This document shows, piece after piece, positions 22,071-29,848 of a stretch of DNA of 64,000 nucleotides (positions are counted from its first letter, which is position 1; each line of letters opens with the position of its first letter). A program made the position numbers and the translations under genes. A model generated the notes under the pieces. It searched no databases. It was not told the origin of the DNA and saw only the letters and a program-made list of their open reading frames with translations. Where the stretch lies: the NCBI RefSeq assembly GCF_000016285.1, contig NC_011988.1, positions 1,171,501-1,235,500 on the forward strand, read 5' to 3'. The DNA comes from Allorhizobium ampelinum S4. Lineage in GTDB: Bacteria; Pseudomonadota; Alphaproteobacteria; Rhizobiales; Rhizobiaceae.

Positions 22071-22508
22071 ATGAAGGATCTGCATTCGAGTATTTCGCGC
22101 GTCGTCGCTATCGGCAACGCCACACTGACTGCCGACAATACGCCCACCGCAATCGATCTTCGCGGGTATGATTCCGCTGAAATTTGCCTGGATATCGGCG
22201 TTGGGGGCATCACATTCAGCGGAACGAACAAGATTGAATTCGTGCTGACCCATTCCGATGACAACACGACATACACCAATGTCGCGGATGCTGACATGCT
22301 TGGTGTGTCTGGCATTTCCAACGGCATTATCAAGGCGTTGACAGCGGCCCACGCTGCGGCGGCGGTTTACCGATACGGCTACAAGGGCGGCAAGCGCTAC
22401 CTGAAACTGCTGGCGGACTTTGGCGGCACGCATGGCACTGGTACGCCGATTGCTGCAAGCGTCATCCTCGGCAATGGCTTCAACAATCCGCAGGCCAATC
22501 AGGCCTGA
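22071..22508 (+). CDS. Putative head or decoration protein (145 aa)
   Basis: A beta-rich protein (SAEICLDIGVGGITFSGTNK, FVLTHSDDNTTYTNV, RYLKLLADFGGTHGTG) with the look of a virion surface or head protein. It sits between capsid and connector genes. I cannot name a family. An AAAAGGAC element lies upstream of the ATG. Confidence 0.6.
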   Translation: MKDLHSSISRVVAIGNATLTADNTPTAIDLRGYDSAEICLDIGVGGITFSGTNKIEFVLTHSDDNTTYTNVADADMLGVSGISNGIIKALTAAHAAAAVYRYGYKGGKRYLKLLADFGGTHGTGTPIAASVILGNGFNNPQANQA

Positions 22509-22570
22509 TTTATTCGATAATGGCGGGGCCGGGTTTTCGGCCCTGCATTTCTCCTGATGGGTGGTTTGTC

Positions 22571-23167
22571 ATGCTTGTTCCGAAACGCATTGTTGCTCCG
22601 GCGGCGTCTATCCTGACGCTGAGTGAGATCAAGGAACATCTGCGGATCGAAGAGGATGACGATGCGGAAAACGATCTGCTCCAGGCGTTGATTGCGGTCG
22701 CGGAAACGTATCTGGATGGATATTCCGGTGTTCTTGGCCGGTGCATGATCACGCAGACGTGGCGCTATAGCCTCTATGGGTGGCCGTCATGTCGGTTGGA
22801 TTTGCCGTTTCCTGATGTTTCCAGTGTCATCGTTCGATATCGGGATGATGACGATGTAGAGCAGATTTTGCCGGAAAGCCAATATCAGGTGCTGGAAGGG
22901 GCTTGTGGATCGTTTGTCCGGTGGTTCGACAGCTTTTCCGGGCCATCGCTATATGATCGCGGCGATGCTGTGCAGGTAGATATGGTTTGCGGGTACGGCG
23001 ATACGGCGGCGGAGGTGCCTGCGAATATCATCCACGCGGCAAAGCTGATGATTGGGGCCTGGTACGAGAACCGGGAAAATATCGTAATCAGTAACTTGAT
23101 CTCGCAACTGCCGATTTCTGTCAGTGCGCAGGCGCTTTTGGCGACCGTGCGACGGGTAGGTGTTTGA
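22571..23167 (+). CDS. Head-tail connector protein (gp6-like, 198 aa)
   Basis: The start of the fold, LTLSEIKEHLRIEEDDDAEN followed by LLQALIAVAETYLDGYSG, is characteristic of the phage gp6-like/phiE125 gp8-type connector. The end has IIHAAKLMIGAWYENRENI, also typical. It forms the ring beneath the portal. The ATG at 22571 is chosen because LVPKRIVAPAAS immediately precedes the conserved part. Confidence 0.82.
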   Translation: MLVPKRIVAPAASILTLSEIKEHLRIEEDDDAENDLLQALIAVAETYLDGYSGVLGRCMITQTWRYSLYGWPSCRLDLPFPDVSSVIVRYRDDDDVEQILPESQYQVLEGACGSFVRWFDSFSGPSLYDRGDAVQVDMVCGYGDTAAEVPANIIHAAKLMIGAWYENRENIVISNLISQLPISVSAQALLATVRRVGV

Positions 23168-23487
23168 TGCGAGCCGGGAAGCTTGACCGGCGCATCACGC
23201 TGCTGCGGGAAACCGAGACCGGGCGCGATGCCCTCAACCAGCCGATTTTGGAATGGGTTGGGATAAAGACGGTCTGGGCTGGTAAAACAGTCAACAAGGG
23301 AACTGAGGTTGTGCAAGCGCAGCAGATGAGCGGCACACGTCCACTAACCTTTCGCATTCGCCACCGTCCTGGTCTGAGCCTCAAGGATCGGGTTCGGTAT
23401 GATGGTGCGCTTTACGAGATTAAAGACATTAGAGAGATCGGGCGCCGGGTTGGCCTTGATCTCGACTGCGTGGCGGTTGCGGAGTGA
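23167..23487 (+). CDS. Head closure (head-tail joining) protein (106 aa)
   Basis: The protein starts MRAGKLDRRITLLRETETGR and has VWAGKTVNKGTEVVQAQQ and LKDRVRYDGALYEIKDIREI, which are the standard segments of SPP1 gp16-like/Phage_H_T_join proteins. It closes the connector before tail attachment. It overlaps the previous stop. Confidence 0.85.
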   Translation: MRAGKLDRRITLLRETETGRDALNQPILEWVGIKTVWAGKTVNKGTEVVQAQQMSGTRPLTFRIRHRPGLSLKDRVRYDGALYEIKDIREIGRRVGLDLDCVAVAE

Positions 23488-23490
23488 GAT

Positions 23491-23937
23491 ATGTCCAAGG
23501 TGACATTCAAGGTCGAGGGACTGAAAGAGCTTGAGGCGGCACTTTCGGAAATGACGGCTTCGACGGGCAAGCGGATCACGACGAAAGTCTTGCGCGATGC
23601 GGGCAAGCCGATTGCCGATGCAGCGGCGGCGAAAGCGCCGATCCTGACCATGGCGCTCTATGAAAATGTTGGCGTTGGGACAAAGTTGACCAAGCGCCAG
23701 GCGACGCTTTTTCAGAAGCAAAGTCCAGTTGAAGTCCATGTCGGCGTCAGTGATCCGGCTGGGGTGCAGGTCGAGTTCGGGAATGATGAACAGGCGGCGG
23801 AGCCGTTTTTGAGGCCTGCCTGGGACAGTGGAAAAGACCGGGCGCTTGACCAGATCATTTCCGGCCTTTGGACCAGCATCAACAAGGCTGCGCAGCGTGC
23901 AGCGCGGCGTGCGATAAAGCTCAAAAATAAAAGGTGA
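23491..23937 (+). CDS. Tail completion protein, HK97 gp10 family (148 aa)
   Basis: The sequence matches the HK97 gp10 pattern: VEGLKELEAALSEM, then VLRDAGKPIADAAAAKAPIL, VHVGVSDPAGVQVEFGNDEQ, AAEPFLRPAWDSGKDRAL. It caps or stabilises the tail end. The C-terminus is Arg/Lys-rich. Confidence 0.87.
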   Translation: MSKVTFKVEGLKELEAALSEMTASTGKRITTKVLRDAGKPIADAAAAKAPILTMALYENVGVGTKLTKRQATLFQKQSPVEVHVGVSDPAGVQVEFGNDEQAAEPFLRPAWDSGKDRALDQIISGLWTSINKAAQRAARRAIKLKNKR

Positions 23938-23940
23938 CGT

Positions 23941-24336
23941 ATGGAAGAGGCTGTTACGGCCTTTCTGCTGGCGGACGCGAAGCTGTCCAGCCTGATCTCC
24001 AGTCGTGTCCATTGGGGCAGGTTGCCGCAAACGGAAACCCGGCCTTACCTGATTTTGACCTTGGCGAGCGCAACCGTGGACATGGCGCAATCCGGGCGCA
24101 CTGGCTGGGCGCAATCCCGCTTGCAGCTCGATGGCTATGCCGAAAGTGCCAGCGCCTCAAAGGCAATCAGCATGGCGGCTTTCGAAGTGCTGGAAAAGGC
24201 TCGCCATAGACAGGCGGGCGTAAAGATCCATAGCGCGATCATCGACACCATACGGGACTATTTGCCCGTTTCGACCGCCGGGGCGGCTCTGCTCTATCGG
24301 AACTCCATCGACCTTTTCATCTGGCATAGCCGATAA
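23941..24336 (+). CDS. Tail terminator (DUF3168-like, 131 aa)
   Basis: DUF3168-type features: AVTAFLLADAKLSSLISSRV at the N-terminus, RLPQTETRPYLILTLAS, and a C-terminal YRNSIDLFIWHSR beta strand. Proteins of this family end tail tube polymerisation. It starts three bases after the preceding gene. Confidence 0.8.
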   Translation: MEEAVTAFLLADAKLSSLISSRVHWGRLPQTETRPYLILTLASATVDMAQSGRTGWAQSRLQLDGYAESASASKAISMAAFEVLEKARHRQAGVKIHSAIIDTIRDYLPVSTAGAALLYRNSIDLFIWHSR

Positions 24337-24353
24337 CTCGAAAGGATACTGAC

Positions 24354-25040
24354 ATGCCTGCATCTGAGGCACAAATCGCCCTCGGCCTTGTTGTCGAAAT
24401 GGCGGATGAGGCAACGCCCGCCACGCGGACCTATCTTGCCGAGGTGACGGATATCACCCCGCCAAGCGAAACCACCGACACGGTGGATGTAACGCACCAG
24501 CAAAGTGCCAACCGCTACCGCGAATTCATTGACGGTCTGACTGATGGCGGCGATTTTTCCTTCGACATGAATTATGTCGCCGGATCGGCTTCGGACGTTT
24601 ATCTGCGGGCCTCACGCAACAAGTCGAAGTGGGTCTACATCACCTTTCCGAGCGGTCATCAGCTTATCTTCAAGGGCAAGCGCACCGGTTACGAAATCAG
24701 CGCTTCGCTTGGCGACAAGCAGACCGTGACCGTAACCTTCAAGGTTTCCGGCGAACCGGTGCTGACCGGCGCTACCGCGCCGCGCTCCATTGTTGCGCCT
24801 GCTGTGGTCGGCACGCCGACCGTTGGCGCGCCTTTGACGCTTGATCCGGGCGTATGGGCTGGAGCCATGGAGCAAACCTATCAGTGGAAGGTGGATGGGA
24901 CGGCGGTCAGTGGTGCGACCAGTTCGACCTATGTGCCAGTTACGGCAGATATCGGCAGCCCTGTGACCTGCACGGTGAAGGGGGAGAATGACGACTTTGA
25001 AACGTCCGTCACCTCGGCTGCAACCGCTGATGTAGCGTGA
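24354..25040 (+). CDS. Major tail tube protein with Ig-like C-terminal domain (228 aa)
   Basis: Residues 1-140 are a siphophage tail tube protein (LAEVTDITPPSETTDTVDVT, FIDGLTDGGDFSFDMNYV, KGKRTGYEISASLGDKQTVT). Residues about 145-228 add an immunoglobulin-like domain (VGTPTVGAPLTLDPGVWAG, then YQWKVDGTAVSGATSSTYV), as in lambda gpV. Such domains decorate the tail outside and may bind carbohydrate. Confidence 0.85.
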   Translation: MPASEAQIALGLVVEMADEATPATRTYLAEVTDITPPSETTDTVDVTHQQSANRYREFIDGLTDGGDFSFDMNYVAGSASDVYLRASRNKSKWVYITFPSGHQLIFKGKRTGYEISASLGDKQTVTVTFKVSGEPVLTGATAPRSIVAPAVVGTPTVGAPLTLDPGVWAGAMEQTYQWKVDGTAVSGATSSTYVPVTADIGSPVTCTVKGENDDFETSVTSAATADVA

Positions 25041-25047
25041 GGGTGGC

Positions 25048-25431
25048 ATGAGTAATCCTATCAGAGGCACGATCACCCGCAGCATCAATGGCGAGCAGAT
25101 GGAGTTCCGTCTGGCCGCAAATGAATGGTGTGAGCTTGAGGAAGAGCTGGGCAAGCCCATGGGGGCGATCCTGCGGGAATTTGCGGAAAGGGTGCAGAAT
25201 GAAACGATTTCCATGGCGTTTCTTCGTTCTATTTTTCGCGCCGCGCTTTGCCGTTGCAAGCCTGGACTTACGCATGACGCTGCTGGAGAGATCATGTCGA
25301 GCATCGATCTCAAGGATGCCGCGACGATCATTGGCGAAACCATCAATGCGTCTATGCCGAAGGCTGCCGCTGAAAAGGATGGTGCGCCGGGAAAGTCGAG
25401 GGCGGCAAGGACGAAGAATCCAAGCCGCTAG
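25048..25431 (+). CDS. Tail assembly chaperone, short form (G-like, 127 aa)
   Basis: The protein (GTITRSINGEQMEFRLAANE, WCELEEELGKPMGAILREFA) is the alpha-helical tail chaperone preceding the tape measure gene. It terminates at 25431. A second frame continues the protein after a -1 slip at GGGAAAG (25389-25395), as in lambda G/GT. The chaperone pair wraps the tape measure before tube assembly. Confidence 0.82.
   Translation: MSNPIRGTITRSINGEQMEFRLAANEWCELEEELGKPMGAILREFAERVQNETISMAFLRSIFRAALCRCKPGLTHDAAGEIMSSIDLKDAATIIGETINASMPKAAAEKDGAPGKSRAARTKNPSR
25389..25395 (+). promoter_or_regulatory. -1 ribosomal frameshift site GGGAAAG
   Basis: In the zero frame the codons are GGA AAG preceded by G, which fits X XXY YYZ. 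Slipping by one base gives GGG AAA. This is the same heptamer used by lambda G/GT. The -1 frame is open from 25374 to 25745, so the only window for the switch is 25374-25431. Confidence 0.85.
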
Positions 25432-25745
25432 ACTGGCTTAACCTGTACCGCGCATGGGTTGAGGCCGGGCAACGGCCCGGAGACTTCTGGGACATGACGT
25501 TGCGCGATATCATGATTGTCTTCAAAGCCTGTCGGGATCGGCGGCTTTTCGAGCATGATCAGCGGGCGTGGCTGGCGCATACAACGGCGTTTCTGACTGC
25601 CTATGCGCCGCAAAAGTCCAGGGAATTCCCAAAACTGAAAATCATCGAAAGCAAAAAGTCGGAGGCACCGCCTGCGGCTGCTACCAAAAACGATTGGCGC
25701 GCGATGCTGGATAAGGCGCGGGCTTGGGTAAAGGGTAAATCCTGA
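25395..25745 (+). CDS. Frameshift extension of the tail chaperone (T-like part, 116 aa)
   Basis: The -1 frame after the slip encodes VEGGKDEESKPLDWLNLYRA, then WVEAGQRPGDFWDMTLRDIM, and an Ala/Lys-rich tail ending AWVKGKS. The WNLYRAWVEAG-like start and the DFWDMTLRDI motif are typical of tail chaperone C-terminal halves. It has no ribosome binding site of its own before the conserved part, so it is expected only as a fusion of about 232 residues with the upstream gene. The ATG inside the frame at 25494 would miss the conserved start. Confidence 0.8.
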   Translation, partial: VEGGKDEESKPLDWLNLYRAWVEAGQRPGDFWDMTLRDIMIVFKACRDRRLFEHDQRAWLAHTTAFLTAYAPQKSREFPKLKIIESKKSEAPPAAATKNDWRAMLDKARAWVKGKS

Positions 25746-28135
25746 TGGCAAATGCTGTGATTGGCGCTCTGCGCGTCACGCTCGGACTGGATACAGCGGC
25801 CTTTGAAAAGGGGCTTGCCAGTACCATGAAGAGCATGAAGGGGCTGGGCAAGTCGATGGAGTCGGTCGGCAAGACCTTGTCTGTCGGGTTGACGGCGCCG
25901 ATTGCGGCCTTTGGCACCTTGACTGTTAAGACGGCGGGGGATTTTCAGGCGGCGATGAACCGCGTTGAGGCTGCGACCGGTGCGACGGCAGCAGAGATTG
26001 CCGACATGCAAAAGATGGCAATCAAGCTAGGTGCGGACACCACCTTTTCCGCCTCTGAGGCCGCCAATGCTATGGAAATGCTGGCGAAGAATGGCTTGAC
26101 TGCCAGCCAGATCATGGGTGGGGCGGTGCAGGCCAGCATGAAGCTGGCGGCGGCATCCGGCGGGGAGCTGGCGGCATCTGCTGACCTTGTTACTGACGTG
26201 ATGATGAATTTCGGGAAAAACGCCAAGGATCTGAATCCGGTTATCGATGGGATAACCGGCGTTCTGCTGCAATCGAAATTTGGCTTTGACGACTATCGTC
26301 TTGCAATAGCGCAGGCTGGCGGCGCGGCTGGCAGCCTTGGTGTCTCTTTTGATGATTTCAATGCATCAATTGCGGCCACCAGCTCGGCTTTTTCTAGCGG
26401 CTCTGATGCTGGTACATCCTTCAAAACATTTATCACCTCGCTGGTACCAAAGTCCAAAACGGCAAGAGCCACCATGCGTCAGTTGGGCTTGGAGTTTTTC
26501 GAGGCTAACGGCTCGATGAAAGACATGTCCGCTATCGCGGAACAGCTAAAAACCAAGATGTCGGGCCTGTCTGATGAAGGGCTCATCGAGGCCATGAATG
26601 ATCTTTTTGGCGTTGATGGTATGCGGACGGCCATCATGCTGATGAAGACCGGGGGCAAGGGTATTGATGAGCTGAAAGCAAAGATTGCTAAGGCCTCTGC
26701 TGCCGATCAGGCCGCGGCGCGGTTGAAAGGCTTCAATGGCGAATTGGAGCAGTTGGGCGGCGCCTTCGAAAGTTTGCAGATTGCCATTGCCAATAGCGGC
26801 TTACTCTCGTTGCTGACGGAAATGGTAAAGTCGCTTGCGGATTGGGTTGCGAAACTGGCGGAAACCAACCCGGAAATCCTGAAATGGGGAACGGCGGTCG
26901 CTGCACTCGCTGCGGTTCTCGGTCCTGTTGCGGTTGGTATCGGCGCTGTCGTTGCGGTGATTGCCGCTATTGGCGCACCGATTGCGTTGGCGGTGGCTGG
27001 TGCCGCAGCATTGGCGGCGGCGGCTGTGGCGGTTTACACCAATTGGGATACGATCAAGACGCAATTTCCGACCATTGGCGCGATTGTCGAGGGCGCAATT
27101 GGTGTGATCAGCGCGACGTTGACAGCGTTGAACGCCAATGCGCACTCGATTGTTGCCGGTATTGTCGCGCTGTTTACCGGGGATTTTGCCGGGGCATTTA
27201 CCGCCATACAGCAGATTGCCCATAACTTCGCGGATCTATGGCTCAATATTGCCGAGGTAATTTTCCCTGGCGCCAAGGCAGCAATCATTGCTGGGGTGCA
27301 GTCTATCGGCGCATCCATGGCAACCTTTGGATCGCAGATCCTTTCGACATTCGTCAACCTGGGCGCTGAAATGGTGGTGATTGGCGAGCAGATCATGGCC
27401 GGGCTTTGGCAAGGCATTCAGAACAAGTGGCAATCGGTCAAGGAAAGCGTGACCAGTATTGCCAGTGGCATCAAGAGCACCTTCACGGAATTCTTTGACA
27501 TCAACTCGCCTTCGCGCGTGATGACCACACTTGGCGAATATATCACGCAGGGCCTTGGTGATGGTATCGCCAACGGCAAAGGGCAAGCCGTATCCTCTGC
27601 AACGGATGTCGCCAATGGTGTTTCCGGCGCATTGTCGAATATCGACACAGCAGGATCTGGCTTGGCGAAGAACATGGATAATGCTTTTTCGTCCATCGGT
27701 TCCGGGCTGGCGGATGCGATCAAAGGCACAAAGAGCTGGGGCGATGTTGCCAAGGGCATCCTTTCATCGCTGGCGCAATCGCTTATCGGCACAATGGGCG
27801 GCGGCGGCGGGGTTGGTGGATCGCTGCTCAAGGGCCTGTTTTCCGGCCTGACCGGCTTTGCCAATGGCGGCACGATCATGCCGGGGGGCAATGGTGCGGG
27901 GATTGACAGCCAAGTAGTGGCGTTTCGCAAAAGCCCGACTGAGCAGGTCGATATCCATGACCCGCGCAAAAGCAAGAGTAGTGGCGGCGGTGACCGTTAC
28001 TACTCTATCGATGCGCGGGGCGCTGATCAGGGTGCTGTTTCCCGGATCGAGGCTGCCTTGAAAAAGGTGGATGGTTCGATTGAAAAGCGGGCGGTTGCCG
28101 CACAAAACTTTAGCAATAAGCGGAAATACATCTGA
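25745..28135 (+). CDS. Tail tape measure protein (796 aa)
   Basis: The N-terminal part is typical of tape measures (LDTAAFEKGLASTMKSMKGL, KTAGDFQAAMNRVEAATGAT, TFSASEAANAMEMLAKNGLT). Residues about 375-430 are long hydrophobic helices (AALAAVLGPVAVGIGAVVAV). FDINSPSRVMTTLGEYITQG and a C-terminal GGTIMPGG turn are also seen often. Its length sets tail length; by the common rule of about 0.15 nm per residue the tail would be roughly 120 nm. It overlaps its neighbours by single bases. Confidence 0.93.
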   Translation: MANAVIGALRVTLGLDTAAFEKGLASTMKSMKGLGKSMESVGKTLSVGLTAPIAAFGTLTVKTAGDFQAAMNRVEAATGATAAEIADMQKMAIKLGADTTFSASEAANAMEMLAKNGLTASQIMGGAVQASMKLAAASGGELAASADLVTDVMMNFGKNAKDLNPVIDGITGVLLQSKFGFDDYRLAIAQAGGAAGSLGVSFDDFNASIAATSSAFSSGSDAGTSFKTFITSLVPKSKTARATMRQLGLEFFEANGSMKDMSAIAEQLKTKMSGLSDEGLIEAMNDLFGVDGMRTAIMLMKTGGKGIDELKAKIAKASAADQAAARLKGFNGELEQLGGAFESLQIAIANSGLLSLLTEMVKSLADWVAKLAETNPEILKWGTAVAALAAVLGPVAVGIGAVVAVIAAIGAPIALAVAGAAALAAAAVAVYTNWDTIKTQFPTIGAIVEGAIGVISATLTALNANAHSIVAGIVALFTGDFAGAFTAIQQIAHNFADLWLNIAEVIFPGAKAAIIAGVQSIGASMATFGSQILSTFVNLGAEMVVIGEQIMAGLWQGIQNKWQSVKESVTSIASGIKSTFTEFFDINSPSRVMTTLGEYITQGLGDGIANGKGQAVSSATDVANGVSGALSNIDTAGSGLAKNMDNAFSSIGSGLADAIKGTKSWGDVAKGILSSLAQSLIGTMGGGGGVGGSLLKGLFSGLTGFANGGTIMPGGNGAGIDSQVVAFRKSPTEQVDIHDPRKSKSSGGGDRYYSIDARGADQGAVSRIEAALKKVDGSIEKRAVAAQNFSNKRKYI

Positions 28136-28854
28136 TGGCGCGCCTGATCGATTGGCCTGTTGGACTTGGTATTCGTAGCTGGGAACCGTCCAGCGGGCCG
28201 GAAAGCGTCAATTCCGGCTCGAATGCCAGCACCAACGGTGTGCCACAGACATTTGCCAGTCCGCTGGGTGGCTGGGGCTATTCCGTGACGCTCCCCGCCT
28301 GCCAGGGGCGAATGGCGCGGCGGTTGCGCGGGATGATTACCGCGCTGCATGCCGGTGCCAATGCCGTGCGGCTGGCCTGGCACGATGCTGACGGCATGAG
28401 CCTGGAAGAGGCCGGAATCTCTTACTCTGTCGAGCAGATGCGCGACGGCTTGCCTTGGTCGAATGATGAGCCTTGGTCGAATGGCGAGAATTGGGCGGCG
28501 CAATATCCGCTGGTGAGTGTCGGGGCGGCTGCTGCCAGGGGTGCGACGATCATCACTCTGTCCGATAGCTTTTGGGGCGGTCAGCTCGATATGGGTGATG
28601 AGTTCGGCTTTGTCGGGCACTTCGCCAAATATCAGGTAACGCAGCGGATCGCCGCCGGGCAATACCGGATATGGCCGCAACTGCGCAGGGCGGTGACGCC
28701 GGACGATCTTGCAACGCTGGTGCCTGTGCTGGCTATGCGGCCTTTTTCCACGTCCTTTGCCAGCTATTCGCGTGACGTGGATGTGATGCCTGAAACTGTT
28801 TTGCAGCTCTTCGAAGTCTATGACTACGATGTGCGCGCCTATTTTACGGATTGA
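28135..28854 (+). CDS. Putative distal tail protein (239 aa)
   Basis: The protein follows the tape measure directly (TGATG). It has an N-terminal beta-rich part (LIDWPVGLGIRSWEPSSGPE), two copies of PWSN (DGLPWSNDEPWSNGENWAAQ), and a C-terminal part with SFASYSRDVDVMPETVLQLF. In this gene order the place is that of a distal tail/hub protein. I do not recognise a named family from sequence alone. Confidence 0.6.
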   Translation: MARLIDWPVGLGIRSWEPSSGPESVNSGSNASTNGVPQTFASPLGGWGYSVTLPACQGRMARRLRGMITALHAGANAVRLAWHDADGMSLEEAGISYSVEQMRDGLPWSNDEPWSNGENWAAQYPLVSVGAAAARGATIITLSDSFWGGQLDMGDEFGFVGHFAKYQVTQRIAAGQYRIWPQLRRAVTPDDLATLVPVLAMRPFSTSFASYSRDVDVMPETVLQLFEVYDYDVRAYFTD

Positions 28855-28856
28855 TC

Positions 28857-29438
28857 ATGGTTGCGCAGTTTACTGAGGCCGATCAGGAATTTCTTCGGCG
28901 TCCGCATGTGTCGCGGTTGTGGTTTTTTGAGATCGATCTCGAAGACCGTATCTGGCGGGTGCATAACGGCTCCGGCGAATATGAGATTGGCGGCTATACG
29001 TGGGTTGGTGTTTCCAGCCCGCTCGGACAGCAGCTTGTCAGCATTGGCGCGGTGCGCGATCCGCGCTTTGGCGAGGCGGCGAAGATCGATATCGTCATTG
29101 CCGGGGCGAATGCGGATTTTGTCAAATATATCCGCAGCAACCACAAGATCTTGGAGGGCCTGAGCGTCAATGCCTATTGGTCGATGATCGATCAAGAAAC
29201 ATTCGAGGCGTGGCCAAGTGGCTTGAAAAAGATGTTTCCGGGGTTGTTTTCGGCGCCTTCCGTGCATCGCGAAGGCATTGGCACGCGGACCATCGGGATT
29301 ACTGTCGAAAGCCTCTGGCACACCCTGAATTTCCCGTTTGGCGGATATTGGACTTATTCAAGCCAGTTGAAACGCTATCCGGGCGATAAGGGCCTGCAAT
29401 ATTGCGGCGTCGATATCTATGAGGTCATCAAGGCATGA
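28857..29438 (+). CDS. Tail assembly protein (position of GTA gp13/DUF2163, 193 aa)
   Basis: The N-terminus AQFTEADQEFLRRPHVSRLW and the central SIGAVRDPRFGEAAKIDIVI are beta-hub-like. It occupies the slot of the hub protein before the peptidase and tip genes, comparable in order to Rhodobacter GTA gp13. The ATG at 28857 is preferred over a TTG two codons earlier. Its end overlaps the next gene by four bases. Confidence 0.6.
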   Translation: MVAQFTEADQEFLRRPHVSRLWFFEIDLEDRIWRVHNGSGEYEIGGYTWVGVSSPLGQQLVSIGAVRDPRFGEAAKIDIVIAGANADFVKYIRSNHKILEGLSVNAYWSMIDQETFEAWPSGLKKMFPGLFSAPSVHREGIGTRTIGITVESLWHTLNFPFGGYWTYSSQLKRYPGDKGLQYCGVDIYEVIKA

Positions 29439-29848
29439 CCGGCTCTATCGAAGATGCTTTGCGGGCGCATATCGAGGCGACCGGCACGACACCGTGCGAG
29501 TGGGGCAAGAGTGATTGCACCAGCTTTGCAGCGACATGGATTGAAACCGTGCATGGCCGCACGGTGAAGCGTCCGCGCTGGAAAAGCAAGGAACGGGCGA
29601 TGGCGTTGATCAAAAAACGCGGCTCGCTGCTGGATCTTTGGTCCGATGTGCTTGGTGACTTTGGCCTGTTGCGCGGCATGGATGGCATGGTGCCGGAACC
29701 GGGCGATGTCGGGCTTATCAATACACATCTTGCCGGTGTTGTCGGCGGGATTTTCGTCAAGCCGCATTTGTTTGCCTGGCGTGGCGAGCCTTTTGGCACG
29801 CGGCTTATGCATATCCGCTCATTCGAGGCGTTCTGGTCGATCCGATGA
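29435..29848 (+). CDS. NlpC/P60-like tail protein (DUF6950-type, 137 aa)
   Basis: CEWGKSDCTSFAATWIETVH is the cysteine-containing start of phage NlpC/P60-type domains, and VPEPGDVGLINTHLAGVVGG is the following strand. The active-site His would lie in the THLAG segment (about residue 97). Such proteins are carried in the tail tip and may open peptidoglycan at entry. ATGA overlaps occur at both ends. Confidence 0.7.
   Translation: MTGSIEDALRAHIEATGTTPCEWGKSDCTSFAATWIETVHGRTVKRPRWKSKERAMALIKKRGSLLDLWSDVLGDFGLLRGMDGMVPEPGDVGLINTHLAGVVGGIFVKPHLFAWRGEPFGTRLMHIRSFEAFWSIR

Noticed and set aside
25494..25745. Independent gene starting at the ATG at 25494
   Set aside because: The same frame encodes conserved sequence upstream of this ATG back to the slippery site, so it is the end of a frameshift fusion rather than a separate gene.
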